A stretch of 64,000 nt of DNA from Candidatus Sumerlaeota bacterium (GCA_030613245.1 JAUWMI010000007.1:47678-111677); one strand, 5' to 3'. Shown: positions 1 to 9,130, counted from the first letter of the stretch. Notes: generated by a model not told the origin, from the sequence alone. A program made the numbers and translations.

Positions 1-1
1 C

Positions 2-178
2 GAGGAGAAGGAAAAAGAGAACAAGGCTTTGAAGGACCAGCTGAAGCATCTGGAGAAGGACGCGAAGTCGTGGACCACCAAGGAGAATGAGATCAGAGAT
101 CGGCTGACTGAGATAATTTCCCGGATTTCTTCTATAGAGCAGGAAATTTCTTCTTTCGAAGTGGATGACAAAAAATGA
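2..178 (+). CDS. C-terminal end of a coiled-coil protein (possibly ZapB-like), partial
   Basis: Open from the window edge; 58 codons then TGA. The residues are almost all charged or helix-forming (EEKEKENKALKDQLKHLEK...), with leucine/isoleucine at heptad spacing, so this is a coiled coil. The TGA overlaps the ATG of zapA in an ATGA arrangement, indicating translational coupling. In several Gram-negative lineages a short coiled-coil division protein (ZapB type) lies directly before zapA, so a cell-division role is plausible. The N-terminus is outside the window, so length and family cannot be checked. Confidence 0.6.
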   Translation, partial: EEKEKENKALKDQLKHLEKDAKSWTTKENEIRDRLTEIISRISSIEQEISSFEVDDKK

Positions 179-477
179 GCAAACCTGATCGCGTCACAGT
201 GACTATTCACGGTCAAGAATTTCATTTGCAGGCAGACTCGAAGGAAAAGGCCATCTTACTTCGGGTGGCTGATCTGGTTTCGAAAAAAATGGGCCAATTG
301 TCGCAAAGCAGCAGTGTTGCGATTCATCGAGTAGCCATCATGGCCGCGTTTCACTTTGCCTATGAATTATCTTTTCTCCAGCAGAAGCACCCCGGGCGCT
401 CTAAGCAGGCAGGCAAAGCAATTGAAAATAAACTGGAAGAACTGATCGAGGATATCGAGAAAGCTCTCCAGGAGTAA
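175..477 (+). CDS. zapA: Cell division protein ZapA
   Basis: 100 aa. ZapA binds FtsZ and bundles protofilaments at the Z-ring. The N-terminal part ([15 protein letters not shown], residues about 8-22) is the ZapA beta-strand core. It is followed by the conserved helix with [14 protein letters not shown] (about 52-65) and a C-terminal coiled coil ([16 protein letters not shown]) used for dimer/tetramer formation. Length fits the family. The start overlaps the stop of the upstream coiled-coil gene and has no Shine-Dalgarno of its own, so it is probably translated by coupling. recA follows 131 bp downstream with no visible terminator, so read-through is possible. Confidence 0.85.
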   Translation: MSKPDRVTVTIHGQEFHLQADSKEKAILLRVADLVSKKMGQLSQSSSVAIHRVAIMAAFHFAYELSFLQQKHPGRSKQAGKAIENKLEELIEDIEKALQE

Positions 478-608
478 CTGGGAGGCATTTTCTTGATATC
501 CAAGGGTTCTGGAAAGCCGCTCTGTGCAAGAAGAAGACGGGTATGGAGAGGCCAACGAATTGCGATACTCTATTAATCCCGAAAGATTGTGCAAAAGGAG
601 GGATTCAA

Positions 609-1625
609 TTGGCAAAAGATACAAGTGATAACAAGACGAAAGCGCTGGATCTTGCCCTGACCCAGATAGAGCGGAATTTCGGCAAAGGGGCGATCATGAA
701 ATTTAGCGAAGAGTCAATCATGGAAGGGATTGCAGTTATTTCTACGGGGGCGCTATCACTGGATTATGCCCTTGGTGTCTGGGGTGTTCCACGTGGCCGA
801 GTCGTAGAGATTTTCGGGCCAGATGCCTCAGGAAAAACCACACTGGCCCTTCACATTGTTGCAGAGGCACAGAAGAAGGGTGGTATTGCAGCATACATAG
901 ATGCCGAGCACGCGATGGATCCAGCGTACACCAAGAAACTCGGTGTCAATCTTGACGAGTTGCTGATTTCACAGCCTGATACGGGTGAACAGGCGCTCGA
1001 AATCACGGAAACACTTGTGCGCAGCAATGCCGTGGATGTTATAGTAATTGACTCCGTGGCAGCCCTGGTGCCGCGAGCGGAGATCGAAGGGGAAATGGGA
1101 GACAGTTTTATTGGTCTCCAGGCGCGGCTGATGTCCCAGGCGCTGCGCAAACTCGCTGCTGCCATCAGCAAGTCAAAAACTTGTGTCGTGTTTATCAATC
1201 AGATTCGTGACAAGATCGGTGTGATGTTTGGCAGTAGCGAAACGACGCCAGGGGGGCGTGCGTTGAAATTTTACGCCTCCGTGCGCATTGACATCCGCCG
1301 CATCGGTTCAATTAAAGAGCGCGGGGAGAACATAGGTAACCGCATACGGGTGCGGGTAGTGAAGAACAAAGTTGCGCCACCCTTTCGCGAAGCCGAGTTT
1401 GATATTATTTACGGCAAAGGCATCTGTCGCGTGGGAGATTTAATTGACCTGGGAGTTGTAAAAAAGATTGTTGACAAGAGTGGCGCGTGGTTCTCGCTCG
1501 ATGGTGAACGGCTTGGCCAGGGACGTGAGAACAGCCGGCAGTTCTTGCAAGATAATCCAGAAATGCTGAAAAAGCTGGAGGCAAAGGTAAAGGAGGCTTT
1601 ACAGGTACCTGTTAGCAAGAAGTAA
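609..1625 (+). CDS. recA: Recombinase RecA (TTG start)
   Basis: 338 aa from a TTG preceded by AAAAGGAGGG at 593-602, 6 nt away; an in-frame ATG at 543 would add 22 residues but lacks a ribosome site and does not match RecA N-termini. RecA forms ATP-dependent filaments on single-stranded DNA for strand exchange and SOS induction. Walker [10 protein letters not shown] is at residues 70-78 (the usual form is GPESSGKTT). The L1 region reads [20 protein letters not shown], and L2 includes [21 protein letters not shown]. The C-terminal domain is complete but short. recX is not next to it but lies near 40 kb on the opposite strand. Identification is certain; the TTG start is very likely. Confidence 0.96.
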   Translation: MAKDTSDNKTKALDLALTQIERNFGKGAIMKFSEESIMEGIAVISTGALSLDYALGVWGVPRGRVVEIFGPDASGKTTLALHIVAEAQKKGGIAAYIDAEHAMDPAYTKKLGVNLDELLISQPDTGEQALEITETLVRSNAVDVIVIDSVAALVPRAEIEGEMGDSFIGLQARLMSQALRKLAAAISKSKTCVVFINQIRDKIGVMFGSSETTPGGRALKFYASVRIDIRRIGSIKERGENIGNRIRVRVVKNKVAPPFREAEFDIIYGKGICRVGDLIDLGVVKKIVDKSGAWFSLDGERLGQGRENSRQFLQDNPEMLKKLEAKVKEALQVPVSKK

Positions 1626-1724
1626 ATAAAGACAGTTTGTAAGAAAAAGTAATTGTCAGGCTGCAAGCGGCAGTAATTGATTTTTGGCTTTTAGATGGTC
1701 AACGCTTGCGGACAATGTCCATGG

Positions 1725-1753
1725 GCGCCCTTCCAGACAGAGGGCGCTTTCTC
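1725..1753 (+). terminator. Rho-independent terminator after recA
   Basis: Stem GCGCCCT (1725-1731) and AGGGCGC (1741-1747), 9-nt loop, followed by TTTCTC. It lies 100 bp past the recA stop and just before the end of the convergent phosphotransferase gene. The T-run is short and interrupted, so strength is uncertain. Confidence 0.55.
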
Positions 1754-1764
1754 ATTGGTAATGC

Positions 1765-2781
1765 TTATCCAGTCGGGGCTGTGCGGTGTGGCGCGCTATT
1801 TGGCGCCTCCTCGCCAATGATATCTTGCAGTTCTTGCCAGTGAAAGAGGAAATTGTTGTAGAAAGAGCTCTTTAAACTAAGACCCTTGTATTTTCTGTTA
1901 TAATCGTGCTTCAAGTTGATGGCGCATTGACTCAGGTGGTAGTAAGCGTGAAAGAAGGGATAGAGCTCTCGGAGCTCGACGATTTCTTGTTCTTTAAGAG
2001 AGGCGAAATAATAGTGCTCAAACTTCTGAATAAGAGAGGGATCATCGCTAAGGATTTCAGCATACAGCTGGGCCAGATCCTTGGCCTTGTAACCGTATTG
2101 CAGAGTAGCGAAATCGAGAAGAAATACGTTTTGTCTATCAGCCGAGAAAATCAGGTTTCCCTGATTCGGCTTGTCGTGAATAAGATCGTACAGTGGGAGG
2201 TAGGCAAACGCTGATTGCCAGTGCAAAAACCATTTTCGCACGGATCTAAGATATCGTCTATCGAGATTCGCCAATGAGTGTCTGCGAATACCACGTAAGC
2301 GATGAGCCACTTTGCGCATCAGGGCCTGGGCAAAGCGGCCGCGACCGGGCTTCTCGATGTCGCCCCATGTGGGTGATTTGATTCGATGGAGTGCTGAAAT
2401 GAGCTGAGCAATCTGCTGAATCACATCGTTCGTAAGCGATATCTGGTGGACGTGGTCTCCTGCGATATACTCCTCAGCAATGATGGCAAGATGCGCGCGG
2501 GAGAATGAGGCTTCGTAATCAATTATGCGTGGAGCGGCAATGTTGTGCTTCTCCAGTAGGTCATCCGCGAGGTAGAGCTTGTGAGCCAGGGAGCGCTGGC
2601 GTCGGGGAAACAGGCGCAGCACAATTCCCCTACCATCAGGAAATTCAACAAGTCGAATGAACGACTTTACTCCAAAAAGCGGTATGCATACCTTGCACTG
2701 AGCAAAGTCCATCTCCTCACGCGGAAGAAGTACGTTCAGAAGGTAATCTTTGATATATTGGTCAATCAGAAAAATGTTCAT
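1765..2781 (-). CDS. Kinase-fold phosphotransferase (APH/CotS-like)
   Basis: 338 aa from ATG at 2781, preceded by GAGGAG 10 nt upstream; a TTG at 2844 would extend it by 21 residues. The catalytic motif HDKPNQGN (residues 202-209) matches the HxDxxxxN loop of aminoglycoside/choline kinase-fold enzymes. LLDFATLQYG (about 221-230) is the metal-binding DxD/DFG-like segment. A nucleotide-binding N-lobe with IVLRLFP (about 53-59) precedes it. The substrate cannot be read from the sequence: small alcohols, sugars or spore-coat-type substrates are all possible. It stands alone between recA (convergent) and the PilZ-ChrA-glycosyltransferase cluster. An antibiotic-resistance role is not implied. Confidence 0.7.
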   Translation of the reverse strand: MNIFLIDQYIKDYLLNVLLPREEMDFAQCKVCIPLFGVKSFIRLVEFPDGRGIVLRLFPRRQRSLAHKLYLADDLLEKHNIAAPRIIDYEASFSRAHLAIIAEEYIAGDHVHQISLTNDVIQQIAQLISALHRIKSPTWGDIEKPGRGRFAQALMRKVAHRLRGIRRHSLANLDRRYLRSVRKWFLHWQSAFAYLPLYDLIHDKPNQGNLIFSADRQNVFLLDFATLQYGYKAKDLAQLYAEILSDDPSLIQKFEHYYFASLKEQEIVELRELYPFFHAYYHLSQCAINLKHDYNRKYKGLSLKSSFYNNFLFHWQELQDIIGEEAPNSAPHRTAPTG

Positions 2782-2850
2782 GCGAGATTTACTCCTCAAG
2801 GCCATTGCGAGGTTGCCAGTTGCTTGACAGTCTCTTGTGGTCAACGCAGA

Positions 2851-2874
2851 GTCTCATACAAGCATCTATGAGAC
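2851..2874. promoter_or_regulatory. 8-bp perfect inverted repeat between two minus-strand genes
   Basis: GTCTCATA (2851-2858) pairs exactly with TATGAGAC (2867-2874) across an 8-nt loop. It lies downstream of the glycosyltransferase stop (2903) and 70 bp upstream of the phosphotransferase start. No T-run follows on the minus strand, so an operator or RNA-stabilising hairpin is as likely as a terminator. Confidence 0.35.
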
Positions 2875-2902
2875 AAGGCCACATGCCGACAGAGCCCACG
2901 GG

Positions 2903-4600
2903 TTAGTCAGGAGTTGAAACCAATTCATCTCGTTCAAACAGATCAAGATGGATTTTGAACGGCCTAACGTCGCGGCTCACAATTAGTTTCTTTATACGCC
3001 GAATTTGCGCGTCTTCCTCAATATATCCTATGCTGATCTTCTGTGTGTAGTACTTTTGCAAAAACGCCAGCATGGATGCAACTTTTTTATTCGGCGAAAC
3101 ATCATGCGTCGCGTAGAGGAACAGAACGCGCGGAAACGGGTTAAAAAGCTGCCTTAGCTCTTTGGCCGAAAGATTCTGCTCTTTCAATCCCTGCACTATG
3201 CCGGACGGGCTGTAGTATTCGAAAGCACGGTTAAAATTGTGGTTGTCCACAATCGTCAGAGTACCTGGAGTATGAAGGCGATCAATCATTTCCAATATAT
3301 CGTGCACGGGGGTGTTATATGCCCAGTTTGTCGTCTCCCTATTAGTATAGTAGTTAAACAGTGAGAAGCTATTCACGAGGAGGAGGGCAGCGAGAAGTGC
3401 TGTACGCTGTGTTTTGCTTGCCCGAGAAAATCCTTCTGCTGCGAGTAAAAGAAAAAAGGGACTGAGAAAGGCGAGACGCATTGGCACATAAATCAAGTTT
3501 ATTTGCTGAAATGCTATGAAGAGCAGCAGAATTGCCGCCCCAAGCGGAAGAACAAAAAAGAGGAGTCCAGGGCACCACCTCAGAAGACGCCAGCGTTTGT
3601 ATCCCCACATGCCAAGACTGCAAGCCGTGATCCATGGAAGCAGAAATAGTAGCGTTCGTAGTACATTCCATGGCGCAATTGAATCACCCAAGGCAAAACA
3701 ATACAACACATAGATAGTATTCAGAAGACCCTTCTTTATTCCTTGAAGGAATGAGAACTGGTAACCATCTGAAGCAATTACAGCCTGATATTGTTGAAGC
3801 AGAACAACCAGCCAGGGTATGTAACAGACACCGGCGAGCAGAAATGCCATGGCAAGCGCGCGCTTTGCTGATTTTGACAGATTTGCTTCTGTGAAAAAGA
3901 TATAGACGATGTGCGCCAGAATCATGACCACGGCCAGGTAGCTCGTATAGATGAGCGCAAGAAGAGCAAGAAAATACAAGATGCACCATACACGTTTTTG
4001 ATCGCGCATGTAGGCTAACAGACAGTATGTCGAAGCAACTGCCAACAGCAGCGTCATGGAGTAATAGCGAGCCATCCGGCTTACAAAAATGATGAACGGG
4101 GAGCTGGCAAAGAGGATGAGATATGGAAAGTGACTGGAACGATGTGGAAGAAGCATTGTAGCAAGACGCCACAGCACGAGGAAGGCAAGAAAAGCGTACA
4201 GTGCTGACAGCGCGCGCAGCCACTCAGGAGGGAACAGATGAGCGAAGACATGGGCAGTCACAAAATAAAGTGGGGGATGGACGTCATGCGTAACTGCCTG
4301 AATTGTATGCGAGAAGGATCCTTTCGCAACGTAGAGTGTGGAAATTTCGTCCGAGAAGAGCACGCGACTGTTGATGCGAATGCTTAAGGCAATGGCAAAG
4401 AATGCAGCCAAAAGCCAGAAGGCCCAGCCAGCCTTCTTTGCAAAGGGAGTAGTTGCGGCGCTCCCTGTTTGGCAAGGCAGAAAATTCTCAGAATCCGGAG
4501 AGCATTTGCCAGGAGGCATGCCAACGTTCCTTTCCGACGTTGGACCAGGTACGTTATGAAGGGTAGCGTTCGCCTTACAGTGCTTCAGTATATCAGCCAT
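2903..4600 (-). CDS. Polytopic membrane glycosyltransferase, ArnT/PMT-like (GT-C fold)
   Basis: 565 aa. A soluble, cysteine-containing N-terminal tail of about 55 residues precedes the first membrane helix (about 57-73). The GT-C signature follows: an acidic pair D84-E85 in FSDEISTLY in the first extracytoplasmic loop, and a DVHPPLYF segment around 106-113, as in dolichyl-/undecaprenyl-phosphate-sugar transferases. At least ten hydrophobic helices come next, then a soluble C-terminal domain of about 130 residues. It probably moves a sugar from a polyprenyl-phosphate donor to a lipid or protein outside the inner membrane; the acceptor is unknown. Its ATG shares one base with the TAA of the UPF0178 gene (TAATG), so the two are translationally coupled. 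Confidence 0.75.
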   Translation of the reverse strand: MADILKHCKANATLHNVPGPTSERNVGMPPGKCSPDSENFLPCQTGSAATTPFAKKAGWAFWLLAAFFAIALSIRINSRVLFSDEISTLYVAKGSFSHTIQAVTHDVHPPLYFVTAHVFAHLFPPEWLRALSALYAFLAFLVLWRLATMLLPHRSSHFPYLILFASSPFIIFVSRMARYYSMTLLLAVASTYCLLAYMRDQKRVWCILYFLALLALIYTSYLAVVMILAHIVYIFFTEANLSKSAKRALAMAFLLAGVCYIPWLVVLLQQYQAVIASDGYQFSFLQGIKKGLLNTIYVLYCFALGDSIAPWNVLRTLLFLLPWITACSLGMWGYKRWRLLRWCPGLLFFVLPLGAAILLLFIAFQQINLIYVPMRLAFLSPFFLLLAAEGFSRASKTQRTALLAALLLVNSFSLFNYYTNRETTNWAYNTPVHDILEMIDRLHTPGTLTIVDNHNFNRAFEYYSPSGIVQGLKEQNLSAKELRQLFNPFPRVLFLYATHDVSPNKKVASMLAFLQKYYTQKISIGYIEEDAQIRRIKKLIVSRDVRPFKIHLDLFERDELVSTPD

Positions 4601-5043
4601 TACGGTGTCACTTGAATCAATGAGCGAAGGTTACGGATGAACTTCCTGCGATCTTCAACGGTCATCCGCTTCGGGCCGCGCGTACGGATCCCGCGCTTAC
4701 GTTGTTCTCGTGAGATGTGGCGTTTGTGCAAAAGGTACTCAATATTATGCTCGCTGAAGATGCTTCCTCTCGGCGAGATAGCGTTCGCTCTTTTGCCCAG
4801 TGCAAGAGCTGCCAGTCCGTAATCCTGTGTGACCACAATATCACCGCTCACCGTAAGATTAGCCACAGCAAGGTCTACCGCATCGGCTTCTTTATCTACG
4901 GTCACAACACTAGCGACATCCTCATACTTTTCCATGTCATGGCAGTAATTAGAAACGAGCGTTACCGGGATGGTAAATTCGCGTGCGACATCAATAATTT
5001 CGGGGATTACCGGGCAGGCATCAGCATCAACAAGAATTTTCAT
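4600..5043 (-). CDS. UPF0178 / YaiI-family protein (DUF188)
   Basis: 147 aa from ATG 5043, preceded by AGGTGG 8 nt upstream; longer in-frame extensions lack family similarity. The N-terminus MKILVDADACPV is the hallmark of the YaiI/YqxD family, whose fold is PIN-like/NYN-type. The central DIVVTQDYGLAALAL (about 67-81) and the basic tail with RGPKRMTVEDRRKF are also typical. The family's function is not established; a nuclease-like activity is suspected from the fold. It sits between a ChrA-like transporter (49 bp upstream) and the coupled glycosyltransferase. Confidence 0.85.
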   Translation of the reverse strand: MKILVDADACPVIPEIIDVAREFTIPVTLVSNYCHDMEKYEDVASVVTVDKEADAVDLAVANLTVSGDIVVTQDYGLAALALGKRANAISPRGSIFSEHNIEYLLHKRHISREQRKRGIRTRGPKRMTVEDRRKFIRNLRSLIQVTP

Positions 5044-5092
5044 GCGCACTGCCACCTGATCGTTGGCTGGGCCAAAGATGCCCGCCATTGGG

Positions 5093-5626
5093 TTAGAATA
5101 GGAGTAATCCAAACAGACCAGAAGAGATAATCGCGATAATGGGGTTCAGTTTGTAGCGTAAAGCAATGCAAATGGTGGCTGTGAGAAATAGGCCGAGCAC
5201 GAGGGTGCGCTTATCCGGATAGTCGTAGGGAATTACCTTGAAGATCGAATAAGCAATAAAGCCAGCAGCGCCATACTTGATGCCGAGGATAATCTTCTTA
5301 ACCACCAGTACTTCCTGGTATTTCAAGAAAATTGCATATGCCAGAAACAGGAGAATAAGACCTGGAAGAATGATTCCAATCATACTGGCCAGGAGGCCCG
5401 GAATGCCTGAGATGCGATAGCCGATGTAGCCGGCGAGCTTGACCGCGAAAACCCCGGGAACGGAACTCGCCAGCGCGATCAATTCGGCAAATTGATCACG
5501 CGTCATCCAGGCATTCTTGGTCATGCATTCATATTCAATCAGAGGAATTAGTGCGGTACCGCCCGCCCAGCCAAACAACCCAACCTTAAAAAACGCTATG
5601 AACAGCTTCAGCGAGTTCAGTATCAT
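5093..5626 (-). CDS. Single-domain chromate transporter-family (CHR) protein
   Basis: 177 aa, a short-chain CHR protein with about five membrane helices. Typical motifs are FFKVGLFGWAGGTALIPLIEYE near the N-terminus and VPGVFAVKLAGYIGYR (about residues 56-71). Short CHR proteins usually occur as adjacent pairs that work as a heterodimer; only one is present here, so it may be a homodimer or have its partner elsewhere. Substrate (chromate, sulfate or other anion) is not determinable. The start overlaps the PilZ gene by 4 bp (ATGA), indicating coupling. Confidence 0.8.
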   Translation of the reverse strand: MILNSLKLFIAFFKVGLFGWAGGTALIPLIEYECMTKNAWMTRDQFAELIALASSVPGVFAVKLAGYIGYRISGIPGLLASMIGIILPGLILLFLAYAIFLKYQEVLVVKKIILGIKYGAAGFIAYSIFKVIPYDYPDKRTLVLGLFLTATICIALRYKLNPIIAIISSGLFGLLLF

Positions 5627-6015
5627 TGTGGGGCCCTTTCTTGAATGAACTTCTCCAGTCGTAGTTGTTTTTCCTTCTCCAGGTTGACAAATTTAACTGC
5701 AATTCCGTAGACGGGCCGCTCTTGTTCGTTCGTAGTATAGATCCGCGACACATCTATGGTGCAGCTGAACTGCCCCTGGTTTTTGGGCAGACTAAACGAG
5801 CAGGGGAGTGAATAGAAAAAGTCCAATTTGGGAATTGGCCCTTGCATACTGAGTTCGAACCGTGCTCCGCTGAGCGATAGATTTCTCAGCAGCGCGCGCT
5901 CCGTTTTATATTTCTCGCCAATCTGTAACGACACCGGAGCATTCAGCTCGACCCGTAGGTCTTTTCGTCCATGATTTAGTTTAGGTCTCTGGAATAACTT
6001 TCGTAAAAAAGACAT
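5623..6015 (-). CDS. PilZ-domain c-di-GMP-binding protein
   Basis: 130 aa with a single PilZ domain. The c-di-GMP-binding signature is visible as RKDLR (residues 17-21, RxxxR) and NLSLSG (45-50, D/NxSxxG). A positively charged N-terminus precedes it. AAAGGA about 8 nt before the ATG supports the start. The gene heads a minus-strand group PilZ-ChrA-UPF0178-glycosyltransferase, coupled to ChrA by a 4-bp overlap. This suggests, but does not show, that second-messenger signalling affects an envelope function encoded there. Confidence 0.85.
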   Translation of the reverse strand: MSFLRKLFQRPKLNHGRKDLRVELNAPVSLQIGEKYKTERALLRNLSLSGARFELSMQGPIPKLDFFYSLPCSFSLPKNQGQFSCTIDVSRIYTTNEQERPVYGIAVKFVNLEKEKQLRLEKFIQERAPQ

Positions 6016-6072
6016 TGTTGATTCCTTTCGCGAAAAAGATGGCCTGACTGATGTATTGTGCAGCTGTTAAAG

Positions 6073-6879
6073 CTAACGATTGAGATGACTACCGGGCCCG
6101 GCACGTAAATATTTTACAAACCACTGAGCAGTTTTCTCAAAGAGATTATGATCATTTGTAAGCGACGTGAAGTTATGACCTGCGTCGGGCAGATAGAGTT
6201 TTTCAATCTCGCGCTTGTGCTGAGCAAGCGCTGTATATAAGCGTTCTGTGGATTCAGGCAATACCATCTCATCTGCAGTGCCATGACAAAGGAGCACAGG
6301 AATATTAGTTGCCGCGAGCTTATCCACGGGCCTGAGCCTGTTGAGTCCTTTGAGAAAACGAATTCCAACTGGGATGCCATTGTGTTCCAGATAAGCCTCA
6401 TCACTATACTGAGCAAGATCAGGAAAGTGATCCACACTGCGCCGAAATGTCTCCAGGGGCTCTGCTACTGGAGACCAGAGCGCGAGGGCTTTAATGCCTG
6501 TGTGCTCTGCGCTGAGATATGCTGCTACACAGCCGCCTAAGCTGAAGCCGAGAATTCCGATTCTTTGCGCATTGATACGCGCATCATGGGTCAACGCGCG
6601 AAGGGCCTCATGCCCATCGCTGATGTGGTCATATACTGTAACATGCTGAAACTCGCCATCGCTTTCTCCGCATCCTCTGTAGTCAAATCGCAGGCTAGCG
6701 ATACCGTGGTCGGCAAGGCAACGTGAGAAGCGAACAAAGAGGCGCCGTGTTTCAATCCGATGGCCGCTGAACCCGTGGCAGAACAATACTGCAGGAAATG
6801 GGGATTGAGAAGAGTCGGGGAGGTGGAGTGTGCCCGCAATAAGCTGATTCTGGCTATTCAGATAAACTGGCTGCTGCAT
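6073..6879 (-). CDS. Alpha/beta hydrolase, esterase/peptidase-like
   Basis: 268 aa. The alpha/beta hydrolase core is complete: oxyanion-hole HGF (35-37), nucleophile elbow GFSLGG with Ser113, acidic residue Asp203 in GTADEMV, and His235 in DAGHNF. The closest known types are FrsA/YjfP-like serine esterases and dienelactone-hydrolase-like enzymes. No signal peptide is visible, so it is probably cytoplasmic. The substrate is unknown. It is followed upstream on the same strand by an HD-domain gene 50 bp away. Confidence 0.8.
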   Translation of the reverse strand: MQQPVYLNSQNQLIAGTLHLPDSSQSPFPAVLFCHGFSGHRIETRRLFVRFSRCLADHGIASLRFDYRGCGESDGEFQHVTVYDHISDGHEALRALTHDARINAQRIGILGFSLGGCVAAYLSAEHTGIKALALWSPVAEPLETFRRSVDHFPDLAQYSDEAYLEHNGIPVGIRFLKGLNRLRPVDKLAATNIPVLLCHGTADEMVLPESTERLYTALAQHKREIEKLYLPDAGHNFTSLTNDHNLFEKTAQWFVKYLRAGPGSHLNR

Positions 6880-6929
6880 TTTGATATACGTCCTGGGATG
6901 TCTGTTTCGGTTCTTTGCGAGCCTCCGTT

Positions 6930-7580
6930 TTATCGCAAGCCTTCGACCTCCTCTTGCAAGTGCAGAAAAAATGCCTGCATGAAGTTATGGCGGTCTTCTG
7001 CAAGTTCCTTGCCGGTTCTGGTCTGCATAGCCGCTTTCAGACGGCTCAATTTAACGGCAAACTCTACTACTGGAGAATAATCGGCATGGTCAATACTTCT
7101 TGTCAAGAGCAATGCTTGGGGCAGCGACGAGTAAAGTTGCTGCCCGTTCTCACCAGCAAAAGCATAGGCCCTACAGACTCCAATCGCTCCAAGGGCATCG
7201 AGCTTATCGGCATCAAAGAGCACCTGCGCTTCAAGTGTCCGAGTCGGTGCATTAGATCTAAAACGATGTGTTTCAATACAGTGAATCACAGCATCAATCT
7301 TTGCAGGCGGGAATCCGCAGCGGTGAAGCAGGGGCTTTGCCTTCTGCGCGCTAAGTGCCGCGTGGCAGACGCCGCGTTTGTCGGCTTCGTCACGCGAAAT
7401 GTCATGCAATAGGGCGGCGGCAAACAGCACTTCGAGGTCAGCGCCCTCCTTGTCGCCTATAAGCTGGCACAGCCTTGCCACGCGCCATGTGTGTGACCAG
7501 TCGTGCGTGGGGCGTGCCCCGCTGTGACAGTGCTTGCTTTCGGAAATGAGCTCCTCGCTATAGGAATACGTCTGGTTCAT
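6930..7580 (-). CDS. HD-domain phosphohydrolase
   Basis: 216 aa from ATG 7580; an in-frame TTG at 7607 would add nine residues, and neither start has a clear ribosome site. Metal-binding residues of the HD superfamily are in order: His26/His30 (HDWSH), His59-Asp60 (LLHDIS), His105 (IETH) and Asp123/Asp125 (DADKLDA). This resembles the YedJ/YpgQ-type single HD proteins thought to hydrolyse nucleotides or other phosphoesters. No second domain is fused. Substrate is not predictable. Neighbours are the hydrolase gene downstream and lysA upstream, with no functional link evident. Confidence 0.75.
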   Translation of the reverse strand: MNQTYSYSEELISESKHCHSGARPTHDWSHTWRVARLCQLIGDKEGADLEVLFAAALLHDISRDEADKRGVCHAALSAQKAKPLLHRCGFPPAKIDAVIHCIETHRFRSNAPTRTLEAQVLFDADKLDALGAIGVCRAYAFAGENGQQLYSSLPQALLLTRSIDHADYSPVVEFAVKLSRLKAAMQTRTGKELAEDRHNFMQAFFLHLQEEVEGLR

Positions 7581-7642
7581 GTCAGGGATATAGCGTATAA
7601 AGAACAAATGATGCTTGTGGATAGCTGCATGCCGTCCATTTC

Positions 7643-8923
7643 TCAGCGTTTCTTTTGACCTTTTTTTAAGAATGATGGTAGCTTCTCGTGCTTGCTGATC
7701 TCGCGCAGCTGCTCACGGTCACGAATCACATAGTGCCGGGAATTACGAACCATAACCTCTGCGCAACGCGAACGAAAATTATAGTTTGAAGCCATCACGT
7801 AGCCATACGCCCCGGCATCACAAACTGCCAAGTATTCGCCAGGCTCAACGGCTGGGAAACGACGTGAGAGCCCCAGGAAGTCTGCTGATTCGCATACCGG
7901 GCCAACAATATCAACATTCTTCTCTATCTGCCGCTGATGATCTTTGACCGGGATAATTCGGTGATGTGCGGCGTATAGACTTGGACGAATTAGATCGTTC
8001 ATCCCTGCGTCCACAATCACAAATGTCTTATTCGCCCGCCTCTTTACGTACAGCACTTTGGTTATCAGTACACCAGCCGGCCCAACCAGAAATCGTCCAG
8101 GTTCGAGGATCAACTGGCATCCCAGAGACTGAACGGTGGCAACAATTTTGCGCGCCAGTTGCGCAATGTCAAATGCCTTCTGATCCTCCTCATAAGCAAT
8201 GCCAAAGCCTCCACCAAGATTAAGCGTTCGAATGCGGATGCCCGACTGATCCAATTTTCTAATCATTACTTGTAATCGCTTCAGTGTCTTAATGTAAGAA
8301 TCTGGATTTAGGAGCTGGCTTCCAATATGTGAGTGTAGACCCATGAACTCAATATGTGGCAAGGCACAGATTTCGCGGATAGCATCAAAAGCTGCGGCAA
8401 AATTCACGCCAAATTTATCCTCCTTGGTGCCTGTGGTAATATACTTATGCGTATCGGGATCAATATCAGGATTCACCCGGATTGCAGCGCGCGTCTTTTT
8501 GCCCAGAATTTTCGCAACTTCTTCAATAACGTACGCCTCGGGCAAGGACTCGATATTAAACATGAGGATGTCTGCTTTAATGGCGTGTTCGATCTCTTCG
8601 GGTAATTTTCCCACACCAGCGAACAAGATCTTCTCTGGCCGAACACCAGTGCGCAGTGCCTGTCGCAGTTCACCTCCGGATACAATGTCAAAGCCGCATC
8701 CGAGGCCGGCCAAGCTCTGGCAAATGGCCCAGCTGAAATTTGCCTTCATGGAATAAGCAATAAGGGGATCTACGGGCGCGAAAGCTGTGCTGATCGTCTT
8801 ATAGCTTGAGGCGAGAGAATTGTAACTGTAGAGATAAAACGGGGTCGGAACGGCCCGGGTAAGCCGCTCGATGTTGACCTTCTCACAGTAAAGGGTGGAT
8901 TGGCGATAGTGAAAGTATGTCAT
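7643..8923 (-). CDS. lysA: Diaminopimelate decarboxylase
   Basis: 426 aa, full length. LysA converts meso-diaminopimelate to L-lysine, the last step of lysine synthesis, using PLP. The PLP lysine is Lys60 in YSMKAN. His199 lies in HSHIGS, the phosphate-binding glycines are in NLGGGFG (235-241), and EPGRFLVG follows at 274-281. The active-site Cys of the dimer partner is in GPVCESAD (341-348). The late conserved AGAYGYVMASNYN is also present. No ribosome-binding site is obvious, but the start agrees with the family. The gene is not clustered with other lysine genes here. Confidence 0.93.
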   Translation of the reverse strand: MTYFHYRQSTLYCEKVNIERLTRAVPTPFYLYSYNSLASSYKTISTAFAPVDPLIAYSMKANFSWAICQSLAGLGCGFDIVSGGELRQALRTGVRPEKILFAGVGKLPEEIEHAIKADILMFNIESLPEAYVIEEVAKILGKKTRAAIRVNPDIDPDTHKYITTGTKEDKFGVNFAAAFDAIREICALPHIEFMGLHSHIGSQLLNPDSYIKTLKRLQVMIRKLDQSGIRIRTLNLGGGFGIAYEEDQKAFDIAQLARKIVATVQSLGCQLILEPGRFLVGPAGVLITKVLYVKRRANKTFVIVDAGMNDLIRPSLYAAHHRIIPVKDHQRQIEKNVDIVGPVCESADFLGLSRRFPAVEPGEYLAVCDAGAYGYVMASNYNFRSRCAEVMVRNSRHYVIRDREQLREISKHEKLPSFLKKGQKKR

Positions 8924-9130
8924 AAATATTTATCGGTGCTGCAACGATTTATGGTTTTAGAGAGAAGCACCACATCGAAGTGATGAGACCGTGCAGTGCG
9001 CCTGAGTTTCTGCTAGGGTGTAAAGAGCCTGATCCTAAGGGAACTGAATAGCCGCTTAATAGATTTAAATTCAATTGCTAAGCACACCTCATGACTGTTT
9101 GCAACTGGAATTTTACACGGGTGGGACTGA

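Noticed and set aside
478..608. 6S RNA gene after zapA
   Set aside because: zapA is often followed by ssrS, but the 131-bp gap is too short and shows no long stem with a central bubble.
1765..2781. Aminoglycoside-resistance gene
   Set aside because: The kinase fold is shared with many non-resistance enzymes; nothing ties it to antibiotics.
3684..4223. 179-codon alternative frame within the first glycosyltransferase
   Set aside because: Out-of-frame shadow; the glycosyltransferase has continuous membrane helices and motifs.
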